A stretch of DNA of 64,000 nucleotides from Chitinophagales bacterium (GTDB lineage: Bacteria; Bacteroidota; Bacteroidia; Chitinophagales; Chitinophagaceae): contig JAFLBL010000017.1 in assembly GCA_017303855.1 (NCBI GenBank), positions 1 to 64,000 of the forward strand. The letters are read 5' to 3'. The notes beneath the pieces were generated by a model. That model was not told the DNA's origin and searched no databases. It was given only the letters and a program-made list of their open reading frames with translations. Of the stretch, positions 51,157 through 59,740 are shown piece after piece. A program made the translations under genes and the position numbers. The number at the start of each line of letters is the position of its first letter. The stretch's first letter is position 1.

Positions 51157-51693
51157 ATGAAAAAGATATCCCTCCTGGCCCTGTTCCTGCTGTCTGTTTC
51201 TCTGATGAATGCCCAGCAGAAAATTAGTTTTGACCTGGGTGTAATCCGCCAGACCCTGCATGAAGTAAACGGGCTGAACATCAGTAGTTTTTATCATTTC
51301 AGTGAAAAACTGGCCGGTGGTATTGAAGTGAACCGGTTTTTTCCCGTTACCAGTCATGCCGATGCGGACATGAATACTTCTGCCTGGGATATTGATATCA
51401 ACTTCCATTATAACCTCCCCCTGGGGCATCATTTATATGTATATCCGATCTCCGGTATCAGCCATACTGCTGAAAAGGAAGTATCAAAATTGCCAATGGG
51501 CGAAGCTGTTACAGAACGTTTCTGGTCTGTAAATGCCGGCGCGGGTCTGCTCTGGCAAAGAGGGCATTGGGGATTTCATACCGAATATCTTTATACCTGG
51601 GGACATATCAATCAGCAGTTTGTGCTCGCAGGTATGAACTATGAACTGGAACTGGGTCATCACAAGTCACATAAAAAGCATACCGGGGAGTAA
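51157..51693 (+). CDS. exported beta-strand protein, probably outer-membrane
   Basis: A 178-residue protein with a signal peptide (MKKISLLALFLLSVSLMNAQ, residues 1-20). The mature part alternates polar and hydrophobic residues with many aromatics (FHYNLPLGHHLYVYPISGIS, FHTEYLYTWGHINQQFV), consistent with a small outer-membrane barrel of about eight strands. The tail is basic (HHKSHKKH). It resembles Bacteroidota outer-membrane beta-barrel proteins of unknown role. ATG 51157 sits at the signal peptide; an upstream ATG at 51121 adds 12 unlike residues. Confidence 0.75.
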   Translation: MKKISLLALFLLSVSLMNAQQKISFDLGVIRQTLHEVNGLNISSFYHFSEKLAGGIEVNRFFPVTSHADADMNTSAWDIDINFHYNLPLGHHLYVYPISGISHTAEKEVSKLPMGEAVTERFWSVNAGAGLLWQRGHWGFHTEYLYTWGHINQQFVLAGMNYELELGHHKSHKKHTGE

Positions 51694-51749
51694 GTATGAC
51701 CGGATAATCTTATTTTCACTGGCAGTATTCACCCGGAAAAATTACTGCC

Positions 51750-52412
51750 ATGCACCCCTTATCCCAACATGAACAGGAGACCGCCACGCGGCCCAATGAC
51801 CAGATTATTTCCTATTACACACTCCGTATCCTGATTGGCGCCACGGGTATTCTGTTGCCCATTCTTGTGGTTATCGGGAAATGGATTTCGAATGGTTCGC
51901 CCGCTCTTGAATTTTCCATCAGCGATTATTATGATAACGGTGCCGGCGGAGATATCCTGGTCGGGGTTTTGTTTGTACTGGGGTTTTTCCTGCTTTCATA
52001 CAAAGGACCTGACAGACTGGATAACCGGACGGCCGATATCGGTTGTGTGGCGGCTCTTGGACTGGCCTTGTTTCCGACTACGCATTGCAATGGCTGCTGG
52101 GTTTATTATATGCATTTTGTTTTTGCCCTTTCATTATTCTCCGTCTTCATATTTTTCTCACTGGTTTTATTCCGGAAAACAAATCCGGTAAAGACAATGA
52201 CGCCGGAAAAGAAGAACCGGAATAAAATCTACCTGGTCTGCGGCATCATCATGATCAGCTGTATCCTTGCCATTGCTTTCAGCCTTATTTTTCTCAAACA
52301 GGCGATCTGTGAAAAATACAGCCTGGTATACTGGTTCGAATCCATTGCCCTGATTTCCTTTGGTATTTCCTGGATTACCAAATCGGAAACCTTTTATTTA
52401 CGGGATAAATAA
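51750..52412 (+). CDS. conserved membrane protein (DUF998-like)
   Basis: A 220-residue protein with six membrane helices. After the first helix it has ALEFSISDYYDNGAGGDILVG, then VLGFFLLSYKGPDRLDN, a pattern seen in DUF998-type bacterial membrane proteins (E-x-S-I-S-x-Y-Y). Helix 4 follows LFPTTHCNGCWVYYMHF, containing a His-Cys-x-x-Cys group. Function unknown. It is a plus-strand gene, convergent with a CPBP protease gene nine bases on. Confidence 0.8.
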   Translation: MHPLSQHEQETATRPNDQIISYYTLRILIGATGILLPILVVIGKWISNGSPALEFSISDYYDNGAGGDILVGVLFVLGFFLLSYKGPDRLDNRTADIGCVAALGLALFPTTHCNGCWVYYMHFVFALSLFSVFIFFSLVLFRKTNPVKTMTPEKKNRNKIYLVCGIIMISCILAIAFSLIFLKQAICEKYSLVYWFESIALISFGISWITKSETFYLRDK

Positions 52413-52420
52413 ATTCGTAT

Positions 52421-53077
52421 TTACCAGACCCAGACCGGTGCTTCTGTATTTTCCGCATATACAAGCAGGTCAAAAACGGCATGCACCAGTATGGGGGGCC
52501 AGAGGCTTCCGGACCAATACCGCAACATTCCCAGCAGCACAAAGGCAAAGAAGGAGTACGTGAAGAAAAGCCAGATCGATGTGATGCCGGCCATGGCAGG
52601 AGGAAGAAACAGCGACGACTTATAGGCCGCATGCGCCAGTGCGGCGATCAGGATGGCCGCCCGGTGATTAACCGCCTGCAACCGGGTTTGAATAAAGCCC
52701 CTGAAAAGCAATTCTTCAAGCAGACCAATACCTACCGCTACCCCGCTGAACCATTGGAAATAAACCGGCCACAGGGGCATCGCATAACTGCCGCGGTAAT
52801 AAAAAGCACCCGCAAATCCCAGGAGCAATCCAAGGCTGCAATAAAAAATAAGTAAAAAGTTCACTGGCTCTGAATACGGGATTGATATGCGTTTATTGGT
52901 GAATGTTATATTCCGGCTGATCACGTACCCGGCAAACAGTAAGGGAATCAGTCCCGCCCATTTAACGGGAGCCGGCCAGCTGATCAGGTAGCCGAAGAGG
53001 ACCAGGCAGCCGCTGCAGGCCACTGCGGCCGCAACAGCCTGCTGCCGGTCAGCTTTTCTCAGGTGTACTGTCTGCAT
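52421..53077 (-). CDS. CPBP family intramembrane glutamic protease
   Basis: About 218 residues with seven to eight membrane helices. The CPBP (Abi/CAAX protease-like) motifs are present: LLEELLFRGFIQTRL with the Glu-Glu and Arg (about residues 125-139), ALAHAAYKS with His (about 155) and ILVHAVFDLL (about 200). The ATG at 53077 starts inside the end of the upstream LRR-like gene (29-base overlap), so the two are translated together. Substrates unknown. Confidence 0.88.
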   Translation of the reverse strand: MQTVHLRKADRQQAVAAAVACSGCLVLFGYLISWPAPVKWAGLIPLLFAGYVISRNITFTNKRISIPYSEPVNFLLIFYCSLGLLLGFAGAFYYRGSYAMPLWPVYFQWFSGVAVGIGLLEELLFRGFIQTRLQAVNHRAAILIAALAHAAYKSSLFLPPAMAGITSIWLFFTYSFFAFVLLGMLRYWSGSLWPPILVHAVFDLLVYAENTEAPVWVW

Positions 53078-54452
53078 GATGCATGGTTTTGTTTTTCCGG
53101 AGCAGCCAGAAAAACAGGAATGTCGCCGGAAACAGTAACAACAACCAGCCGGAGCCCAGGCAGGCACCGCTGTTGGCTACGATAATACATCCCGGCAATG
53201 CTTTTTCCAGGGATAACATGGCGGCACTGTCTTCCCTGTCCTGAAGCGGCAGCGACAGGTATCTCAGTTTATTTAGTGTACTGATACCGGTTATATCCGT
53301 AACCGTGTCCGTAATGATCAGACCCCGCAGATCCGGCAGTTGTTGTAAGGCGGAATAGTTCCGGATATGTTTACTCCCGGAAATGGCGGCCACCTGGAGT
53401 TTGTTTACTGCTTTCAATATATCATCAAAATTTTCCTGCGTGGTATTTGCCGGGAGGCCAATCCATTTCAGTCTTTTGGCTTTGCTTAACAACGCAATAT
53501 TGGTACAGCGTCCTGAAATCATCAGCACGGATAACCGGCTCAGTTGCCCGGATAATTCATCCATGGAGGCTTCACCTTTACTGAAATGAAGTACCAGCTC
53601 ATCCAGTTTTTCCAGCGGCTTCACCAGGGAGAAAAAGGGCGTATCCGTCAGCATACTGACTCTCGTCAATTGCGGATTATGCAGAAAGAAACCGGCGGGT
53701 AAAGACGATACATGTTCACTGTAAACGATGCATTGTTGCAGGGCAGGCAGGGCGGGCAGGGGATTGGTTATAACAGAATCGGCCAGGTTGAGATAAAGAC
53801 ATTCGGCATTTTTCCAGATGGACAGGTTCTTTATACTGTTGTTGGTCACCGGCAGACTGACATATTTCGGACTGAAGTAGCCGGCTTTGTTGTTGTAATC
53901 AGCCGGCAGGTCCGCATTTTCCCAGTCTTCAAAAACAAGGGAAATGGACGGATGCTGTCCGGCGATTGTTTTAAGGAAAGGCAGATAAGAGGAGGGAATG
54001 GAGTCCCTGAAATAAATCGTTTCAAGTTGCCTGAGGTCCTCTTTTTTCATTTGTTGGAAGAAAGGCAGGAGTGTTTCTTCATTTTCAATAATAAGCGCGT
54101 GAATTTTCCCGTTGACCAGCACCATTGAATCCCCGCTCTCATCCACCAAAAGCGTATCCGTTTCGGGTAAATTGTACCGGAAGTAATAATCATTTACTCC
54201 GATCCAGTCGTTTTTTTCAGCCAGTATGGCTTGTTTGTCACGGATGCCCGGTTGAAACTGCCGCAGGTGATAGGCTTTGGAAAAATTTACGGCCCCTTCT
54301 TTTCCCTGTATTCGAAGAACTGCGAATGATTTTTCTTCCGGGAAAAGTTTTATCAGCAGGAGCATAAACAAACCGAGGAGCCCGATAAAAACCAGGGGCA
54401 ACCAACGGTATTTTTTTTCAATCCGGCCGGCTGTTGTGCTGTCATGTTTCAT
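53049..54452 (-). CDS. membrane-anchored leucine-rich-repeat-like protein
   Basis: A 467-residue protein with one N-terminal membrane helix (WLPLVFIGLLGLFMLLLIKLF, about 16-36) and a C-terminal one (SGWLLLLFPATFLFFWLL, about 433-450). Between them lie weak leucine-rich units with regular L/I spacing: LRQLETIYFRDSIPS, LTRVSMLTDTPFF, LDELVLHFSKGE, LRGLIITDTVTDITGISTLN. Most of the protein would face the periplasm. The end overlaps the CPBP protease start. I do not recognise a specific function; an envelope-sensing role with the protease is only a guess. Confidence 0.75.
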   Translation of the reverse strand: MKHDSTTAGRIEKKYRWLPLVFIGLLGLFMLLLIKLFPEEKSFAVLRIQGKEGAVNFSKAYHLRQFQPGIRDKQAILAEKNDWIGVNDYYFRYNLPETDTLLVDESGDSMVLVNGKIHALIIENEETLLPFFQQMKKEDLRQLETIYFRDSIPSSYLPFLKTIAGQHPSISLVFEDWENADLPADYNNKAGYFSPKYVSLPVTNNSIKNLSIWKNAECLYLNLADSVITNPLPALPALQQCIVYSEHVSSLPAGFFLHNPQLTRVSMLTDTPFFSLVKPLEKLDELVLHFSKGEASMDELSGQLSRLSVLMISGRCTNIALLSKAKRLKWIGLPANTTQENFDDILKAVNKLQVAAISGSKHIRNYSALQQLPDLRGLIITDTVTDITGISTLNKLRYLSLPLQDREDSAAMLSLEKALPGCIIVANSGACLGSGWLLLLFPATFLFFWLLRKNKTMHHADSTPEKS

Positions 54453-54580
54453 ACGACAAGTATTTTATAACCGGGGTATCGGATCAGCTGTCAGGGGTAA
54501 TTTACCGGTGTGGCAAAGCGGTGCCGCATGACGCAGGTTACCTGCCGGTATGATTCATCAGCAGGGCGGGAGTAGTTTGT

Positions 54581-55435
54581 TCAGGTCCAGTCGTTAAAAT
54601 AACTGAGTATTTCCCTTGCCCGGCCTGTATAGAAGCCGCCAAAGAGGACGGCGTGAACCAGTAATGGATAGGCTTCGGTCAGCTTCAGTCTTTTTTCCCA
54701 TCCTTTTTCCAGTGGATAGACTTCATTATAAGCAGCGTAAAAACGTTCATCGAAACCGCCAAACAACCGGGTCATACCCAGGTCCATTTCGCGGTGACCA
54801 AAATATACAGCCGGATCAAAAATACAGGCTTGTCCATCGGGTGTTATGGTATAGTTGCCACTCCAGAGATCGCCATGTAATAATGACGGATGTTCCACCG
54901 GGAATAAGGAATCCAGCTGATTGCAGTAATGCCCGGCGGCGTTGATATCAGTCCGGTTGAATAAACCTTTATTAAACAGCATTTCCACCAGGGGCATAAT
55001 GCGGTATTCCGTATAGAATTCATCCCAGGTATCCTGTTTATTATTCGGTTGTTTTAATCTTCCGATATAATTATCGCTGGTCCAGCCAAAGAATGGTTGT
55101 GCTTTCTGATGAAGCCGGGCCAGTTCCCTGCCAAAGTTTTCCCAGCAATCTGTTGCAGGCTGTCCTTTTTCAATCCATTCCAGCAGCAGGTATTGCTTAT
55201 TGATGGCCTTGCCGCTTTTTATTACGGCCGGAATATACAGGTTGCTGTTTTCACGCAGGGCTTCCAGTCCGGCAGCTTCAGCCTGAAACATACCCGGGTA
55301 AAGACCGGCGTTATTGATTTTCAGAAAATAGGTTTTATCCGCACATGCTATCTGCCAGGCTTCGTTGATATCCCCGCCATGTATCACCGTGGTACGGTCT
55401 GCCTGAAGCCCGCAATCCGCAAGAATTTTTTGCAT
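54581..55435 (-). CDS. fructosamine kinase family protein
   Basis: A 284-residue ketosamine/fructosamine 3-kinase-like protein with a choline-kinase-type fold. Motifs are YLLLEWIEKG (hinge), LLHGDLWSGNY (catalytic loop with Asp, about residue 192), IFDPAVYFGHREMDLGMTRLF (metal-binding Asp) and the start GGDINEAWQI. These enzymes phosphorylate fructosamine or ribulosamine adducts on proteins so that they decompose, a protein-repair activity. Length is typical. Single minus-strand gene. Confidence 0.93.
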   Translation of the reverse strand: MQKILADCGLQADRTTVIHGGDINEAWQIACADKTYFLKINNAGLYPGMFQAEAAGLEALRENSNLYIPAVIKSGKAINKQYLLLEWIEKGQPATDCWENFGRELARLHQKAQPFFGWTSDNYIGRLKQPNNKQDTWDEFYTEYRIMPLVEMLFNKGLFNRTDINAAGHYCNQLDSLFPVEHPSLLHGDLWSGNYTITPDGQACIFDPAVYFGHREMDLGMTRLFGGFDERFYAAYNEVYPLEKGWEKRLKLTEAYPLLVHAVLFGGFYTGRAREILSYFNDWT

Positions 55436-55682
55436 GTTGTACTATTGAACTGACGACTATGAAATTAAAGAATCCCTGCTGTACGGCAACGGGGAAGCAA
55501 TCCGGGTCAGCCGTTCATTTCCGGAAATAAGTACAGGGGAAAAATCTTTGTAAGTGAAAAATGGTAAACGGGAGGAGGAAAAACCGCCGGACTGAAATTG
55601 AACAGCCGTTCGTATGTCTATGCTCATATAAAAACCTTCAAATAGCTGACTTTGCTCATTTTATATCCGGGTATCCGCTTTC

Positions 55683-55690
55683 TATTTTTG
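55683..55690 (+). promoter_or_regulatory. candidate -7 box of gdhA
   Basis: TATTTTTG matches TAnnTTTG fully and lies 66 bases before the gdhA start codon. A TTTG occurs at 55651-55654 but the spacing (28) is longer than the usual 19-21. Confidence 0.4.
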
Positions 55691-55756
55691 AAAACTGCTC
55701 AGGCAATACCCTTACCGGCGCAGTATAAAACGATTGATCCATTTAAATCTTGCTGT

Positions 55757-57109
55757 ATGTTAACAACACAAACACCCGTAGTTGACAGGTTCATGCAATA
55801 CATGAAAAAGCGTAATCCTGATCAACCTGAATTTTTGCAAGCTGTTTCAGAAGTAGCCCAGGCCATTATACCGTATATCGAGGAGCACCCCGAGTACCAG
55901 AAAGCGAATGTGCTCGAGCGTATGACCGAAGCCGAACGTATTATCATTTTCCGTGTTCCCTGGGTAGATGACAATGGTAATTTCCGGGTAAACAGGGGAT
56001 ACCGTATTCAGATGAACAACGCTATTGGTCCGTATAAAGGCGGACTTCGTTTCCATCCCAATGTAAACCTGAGCATCCTGAAATTCCTTGCTTTTGAACA
56101 GGTATTTAAAAACTCACTCACCACTTTACCAATGGGTGGTGCCAAGGGCGGTTCCGATTTTGACCCCAAAGGAAAATCCGATAATGAAGTGATGCGTTTT
56201 TGCCAGAGTTTTATGACAGAGCTTTATCGTCATATCGGCAATGATACGGATGTACCTGCCGGCGATATTGGTGTGGGTGGCCGTGAAATCGGATTCCTGT
56301 TTGGTCAGTATAAACGCCTCTCCAACGAATTTACCGGGGTCCTTACCGGGAAAGGATTTACCTATGGCGGCAGCCTGATCCGTCCGGAAGCAACGGGCTA
56401 TGGATTACTGTTCTTTGTAGAAGAAATGCTGAAAACACAGGGCGAAACCCTGAAGAACAAAAAAGTGGTGGTATCCGGCAGTGGCAATGTGGCACAGTAT
56501 GCCATTGAGAAAACAATTGCCATGGGTGGTATACCCCTTACTGCTTCGGATAGTGATGGATTTATTTATGACCCGGACGGCATAGACCAGGAAAAACTGG
56601 AGTTTATCCTGGAACTGAAGAATGTTCGTCGCGGACGTATCTCCGAATATGCGGATAAATATAACGTGCCGTATTATGCGGGTGAGAAGCCCTGGAAAAT
56701 TCCTTGTGATGTAGCCTTGCCTTGCGCGGTACAAAATGAACTGGATAAGGAAGGCGCCCTGCTGCTGGTGAAAGGCAATTGTAAACTGGTGGCTGAAGGA
56801 GCCAATATGCCTACTACACCGGATGCCATTGAGGTATTACAGGAAAAAGGCATTCTGTATGCACCGGGTAAAGCGGCGAATGCAGGTGGTGTGGCCACAT
56901 CCGGACTGGAAATGTCACAGAACTCTATTCGTCTCTCCTGGACCCGCGAAGAAGTGGAAAACAAACTGAGGATGATTATGCGCAGTATTCATGAGCAATG
57001 CATACAGCATGGTAAGAAAGAAGATGGTACTATCGATTATGTAAAAGGCGCGAATATTGCCGGCTTTGTCCGTGTGGCTGATGCGATGCTGGCAGAGGGA
57101 CATGTGTAA
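55757..57109 (+). CDS. gdhA: NADP-type glutamate dehydrogenase
   Basis: A 450-residue hexameric-type glutamate dehydrogenase that interconverts 2-oxoglutarate plus ammonia and glutamate. Motifs are GPYKGGLRFHPNVN, LPMGGAKGGSDFDPKGKS with the catalytic Lys, and VVVSGSGNVAQYAIEK as the nucleotide-binding start; the acidic residue at the end of the second strand is not seen (TASDSDG), which fits the NADP-using, anabolic class. The ATG at 55757 gives the normal length and an N-terminus without signal peptide; the longer frame to 55652 contains unrelated residues and the promoter-like box. Confidence 0.95.
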   Translation: MLTTQTPVVDRFMQYMKKRNPDQPEFLQAVSEVAQAIIPYIEEHPEYQKANVLERMTEAERIIIFRVPWVDDNGNFRVNRGYRIQMNNAIGPYKGGLRFHPNVNLSILKFLAFEQVFKNSLTTLPMGGAKGGSDFDPKGKSDNEVMRFCQSFMTELYRHIGNDTDVPAGDIGVGGREIGFLFGQYKRLSNEFTGVLTGKGFTYGGSLIRPEATGYGLLFFVEEMLKTQGETLKNKKVVVSGSGNVAQYAIEKTIAMGGIPLTASDSDGFIYDPDGIDQEKLEFILELKNVRRGRISEYADKYNVPYYAGEKPWKIPCDVALPCAVQNELDKEGALLLVKGNCKLVAEGANMPTTPDAIEVLQEKGILYAPGKAANAGGVATSGLEMSQNSIRLSWTREEVENKLRMIMRSIHEQCIQHGKKEDGTIDYVKGANIAGFVRVADAMLAEGHV

Positions 57110-57294
57110 TTGGGTAGAGAGGCTGAGAAAGGTTGGAAAGTTGAAAAGTTGAGAAGTTGATAAGTTGAGAAGTTGAGATTCCGTTTGTCTGAAACCTGTC
57201 AGAACTTAAAAGGCCTGACAACTCACAACTCACAACTCACATCTCACAACTCATTTAATAAGGGTTGTGCTTCAGTAATGCGGCACAATCCTTT
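57110..57294. repeat. degenerate AAGTTGAGAAGTTGATAAG and CAACTCACAACTCACAT repeats after gdhA
   Basis: 57115-57180 consists of GGTTGGAAAGTTGAAAAG and GTTGAGAAGTTGATAAG words, and 57215-57255 of ACAACTCACAACTCACATC words. The first family also occurs after the amidohydrolase at 44110-44215. No gene. Confidence 0.6.
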
Positions 57295-58317
57295 TTAATT
57301 TTTTTCCGGCAGAAATTCATTGCTGTAGATACGAAATAGCAGGATGATATAATTGACCAGCAAAGGGCCGAAGATGAGCCCGATAAAACCAAAGAGGCCG
57401 AGTCCGACCAGTACGCCAAGCACGGTTACAACCGGGTGTACCTGTCCCAGTTTTTTCAGAATACTGATTCTGGCCAGGTAATCCACATTTCCGGTTACAA
57501 TAACACTGTACAATAAAAGGCCGGTTGCATTCCAGGTATCGCCGCTTGCATACATAAACACTACCAGTGGCACCCAGATTACCATGGTACCGATAACAGG
57601 AAAGAAAGCAAATACACCGGTCAGAAATCCCCACAGGATTACATTGTCGGGGCCGAAGATGATATAGCCGATCGTTGCGGTAGCGCCTTGTATCAGGGAG
57701 ATAATCGGAATCCCGAGTGCACTGGCCCGCACTATCCGTTTGGTTTCGGTGGCAAGCAGGATCACGTTGGCGTGTTTCAACGGAAGTATTCCAGAGATAT
57801 AGGTTTCAATCTCTTTGCCGTGTACCAGCATATAATAAAGCAGAAATAATAAGATGGCCAGGTTTACAATCAGGTTCGATGTGTCATTGACCAGGGAGGG
57901 AAGAATGGCCGATAGTTTTTGTTGCAGGTTGCTCAGGCCTTCAGCGGTTACCAGTGTAATACCGGTTTTGGCCTGCGCGGCACTTACCGCGTCCCGGATA
58001 CGGTTCATGGTGGCTGCCGGATCTTTCAGAAAAGGATGTACCTGTCTTTCCACCAGTACAAAAGTAAACCAGACCAGGGCGGCCAGCAGGAGTGTATAGG
58101 CCAGCAGGTAGAGTCCGGCCGTGCGTCCCTTTTTCCATTTGTAATGATAGACCAGCTGGAAGTAACTGTTGCGGCTGAGTATATAGAGTGTTAAGGCGCC
58201 CAGTAAGCCCGGGAAGAAAATATAGAGTTCGCGCACAGACAGAAAAACCAGCAGTGCCAGGAGACTGAGAATAATGACCTGCTTGATCTGATTATTGAAG
58301 TTCACACTGCTGTTCAT
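57295..58317 (-). CDS. AI-2E family transporter (second paralogue)
   Basis: A 340-residue PerM/AI-2E family protein with N-terminal helix pair (VIILSLLALLVFLSVRELY, about 13-31), a periplasmic middle part and the C-terminal helices ending with GLGLFGFIGLIFGPLLVNY. Gene order and the end motif are the same as in the protein at 3278-4324, and the two share length and layout. Transported compound unknown. Single gene between gdhA and the SWIB gene, both terminated separately. Confidence 0.9.
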   Translation of the reverse strand: MNSSVNFNNQIKQVIILSLLALLVFLSVRELYIFFPGLLGALTLYILSRNSYFQLVYHYKWKKGRTAGLYLLAYTLLLAALVWFTFVLVERQVHPFLKDPAATMNRIRDAVSAAQAKTGITLVTAEGLSNLQQKLSAILPSLVNDTSNLIVNLAILLFLLYYMLVHGKEIETYISGILPLKHANVILLATETKRIVRASALGIPIISLIQGATATIGYIIFGPDNVILWGFLTGVFAFFPVIGTMVIWVPLVVFMYASGDTWNATGLLLYSVIVTGNVDYLARISILKKLGQVHPVVTVLGVLVGLGLFGFIGLIFGPLLVNYIILLFRIYSNEFLPEKN

Positions 58318-58436
58318 GCTACACGCAGTTTTGTATACGGGTAAGTTACTGAAATTATATCACCGGTGCTATGATCTTCGTTAGTCATTACCGTATGATC
58401 CTACGGACCTGGAGTTAAAAAAATGCAGGCAATAAA

Positions 58437-58467
58437 AAAAGCCGGACTGAATTTCAGTCCGGCTTTT
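58437..58467. terminator. intrinsic terminator of the SWIB gene
   Basis: AAAAGCCGGACTGA (58437-58450) pairs with TCAGTCCGGCTTTT (58454-58467). The A-run at 58424-58440 provides a T-run on the minus strand, in line with ending the SWIB gene 18 bases downstream of its stop. Confidence 0.85.
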
Positions 58468-58485
58468 ACTATAGAAAGTGCGGTA

Positions 58486-58884
58486 TTAACTCAGGTGTTT
58501 GCCGAGGAATTTTGCAATTTCAAACATGGAAACCTGTGCTTTGTTACCGAAAACAACTTTCAGTTTAGCATCAGTGTTTACATTACGTTTGTTTTTAGCA
58601 TCCTGCAGTTTGTTGGCTTTAATGTAAGCCCAGATTTTTTTAACTGCTTCTGTACGGGGCAGTGCTTTAGCACCTACTACAGCGGCTAATGCGGCACTGG
58701 GAGTCAGGGCTTTCATGAAAGCTGCATTCGGCTTGCGGGCAGATTTCTTCTTAGCGGGTTTTGCAGGCTTAGCTGCTTTTTTTGCTGCAGGTTTTTTAGC
58801 AGCGGCTTTTTTTGCTGCGGGTTTCTTTGCAGCGGGTTTTTTAGCAGCGGGTTTCTTTGCAGCTGCTTTTTTCTTTGTTGCCAT
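58486..58884 (-). CDS. SWIB/MDM2 domain protein with histone H1-like tail
   Basis: A 132-residue basic protein. The first 50 residues are repeats of K-K-P-A-A and K-K-A-A-A (MATKKKAAAKKPAAKK...), like histone H1 C-terminal tails and bacterial Hc1-like proteins. The rest is a SWIB domain: ALPRTEAVKKIWAYIKANKL, then NVNTDAKLKVVFG and VSMFEIAKFLGKHL. It is probably a nucleoid-associated protein. Such H1-SWIB fusions are known from Bacteroidota and Chlamydiae. The ATG at 58884 begins the Lys-rich tail; a longer frame to 58932 adds unlike residues and covers a promoter-like box. Confidence 0.9.
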   Translation of the reverse strand: MATKKKAAAKKPAAKKPAAKKPAAKKAAAKKPAAKKAAKPAKPAKKKSARKPNAAFMKALTPSAALAAVVGAKALPRTEAVKKIWAYIKANKLQDAKNKRNVNTDAKLKVVFGNKAQVSMFEIAKFLGKHLS

Positions 58885-58929
58885 GTTTTTTAGATTTAGA
58901 ATGTTAATGGGTATGCTGTATACCGATAT

Positions 58930-58937
58930 CAAATATA
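58930..58937 (-). promoter_or_regulatory. candidate -7 box of the SWIB gene
   Basis: Minus-strand TATATTTG, a full match to TAnnTTTG, 46 bases before the start codon; a possible -33 TTG lies about 23 bases further upstream (58961-58963). Confidence 0.5.
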
Positions 58938-59083
58938 GATGATTTCTTTACTTGTACGCACAATGAGAAAAAAATTGGCCCTTTTTTTTCACTTTGTTTT
59001 TCCACAATGAAATCCCATTTTTCCCAATGAAAACCGGCGTATCACCCGCCGCAGTTGCTATATTGCAGCTGCATACACAGGGC

Positions 59084-59740
59084 ATGTACATCAATATACA
59101 TACACATACCGCCCCGGTAAACGGCGTATGGGCATTGCAGAACCGGCGTGAATCGGAAACGCTGGAATCCGCTGCTGGCCTGTATTCCATGGGAATTCAT
59201 CCATGGCATATTGATCCTGTTCATTGGGAAAATCAACTGGACACACTCCGCCGGAACAGTCAGGATACGCGGGTGCTGGCCATTGGAGAAACCGGGTTGG
59301 ATAAAGCCTGTTCCACCCCTTTTCCCCTGCAGCAACAGCTCTTTGCCGCCCAGGTGGAATGGGCTAATTCACAGGAAAAACCCTTAGTGATTCATTGTGT
59401 ACGGGCCTGGGATGACGTGCTTTCCCAACTGGAAAATGCGCAAAACAAAGTACCGGTGATCTTTCACGGGTTTGCAAAAAACCGGCAACTGGCACAACGG
59501 ATAATAAAAGCGGGCCACTATATTTCATTGGGAAAAGCATTGCAATTTGCCCGGGTACAGGAGGTACTTGCGGTCTTGCCGGCAGATCGTATTTTCCTCG
59601 AAACAGATGATGCGTATGACATTGGAATAGAAACAATTTATAACCTGGCGGCGACTGCTTTATCAATTGATCATAATTCCCTTGTTTTGCAGATTCAAAA
59701 AAACGCGGAGACGGTATTAGGTACCGGAATTCTATTATGA
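59084..59740 (+). CDS. TatD family hydrolase
   Basis: A 218-residue metal-dependent hydrolase. It begins MYINIHTHTAP with the first metal-ligand His pair; MGIHPWHID, ETGLDKA (Glu), LVIHCVRAWDDVL, VIFHGFAKN and FLETDDAY supply the remaining ligands in TatD order. TatD proteins are 3'-5' DNA exonucleases or related phosphodiesterases. The ATG at 59084 starts right at the family N-terminus; ATG 58994 or 59027 would add a segment unlike the family. The stop overlaps tcdA by four bases. Confidence 0.9.
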   Translation: MYINIHTHTAPVNGVWALQNRRESETLESAAGLYSMGIHPWHIDPVHWENQLDTLRRNSQDTRVLAIGETGLDKACSTPFPLQQQLFAAQVEWANSQEKPLVIHCVRAWDDVLSQLENAQNKVPVIFHGFAKNRQLAQRIIKAGHYISLGKALQFARVQEVLAVLPADRIFLETDDAYDIGIETIYNLAATALSIDHNSLVLQIQKNAETVLGTGILL

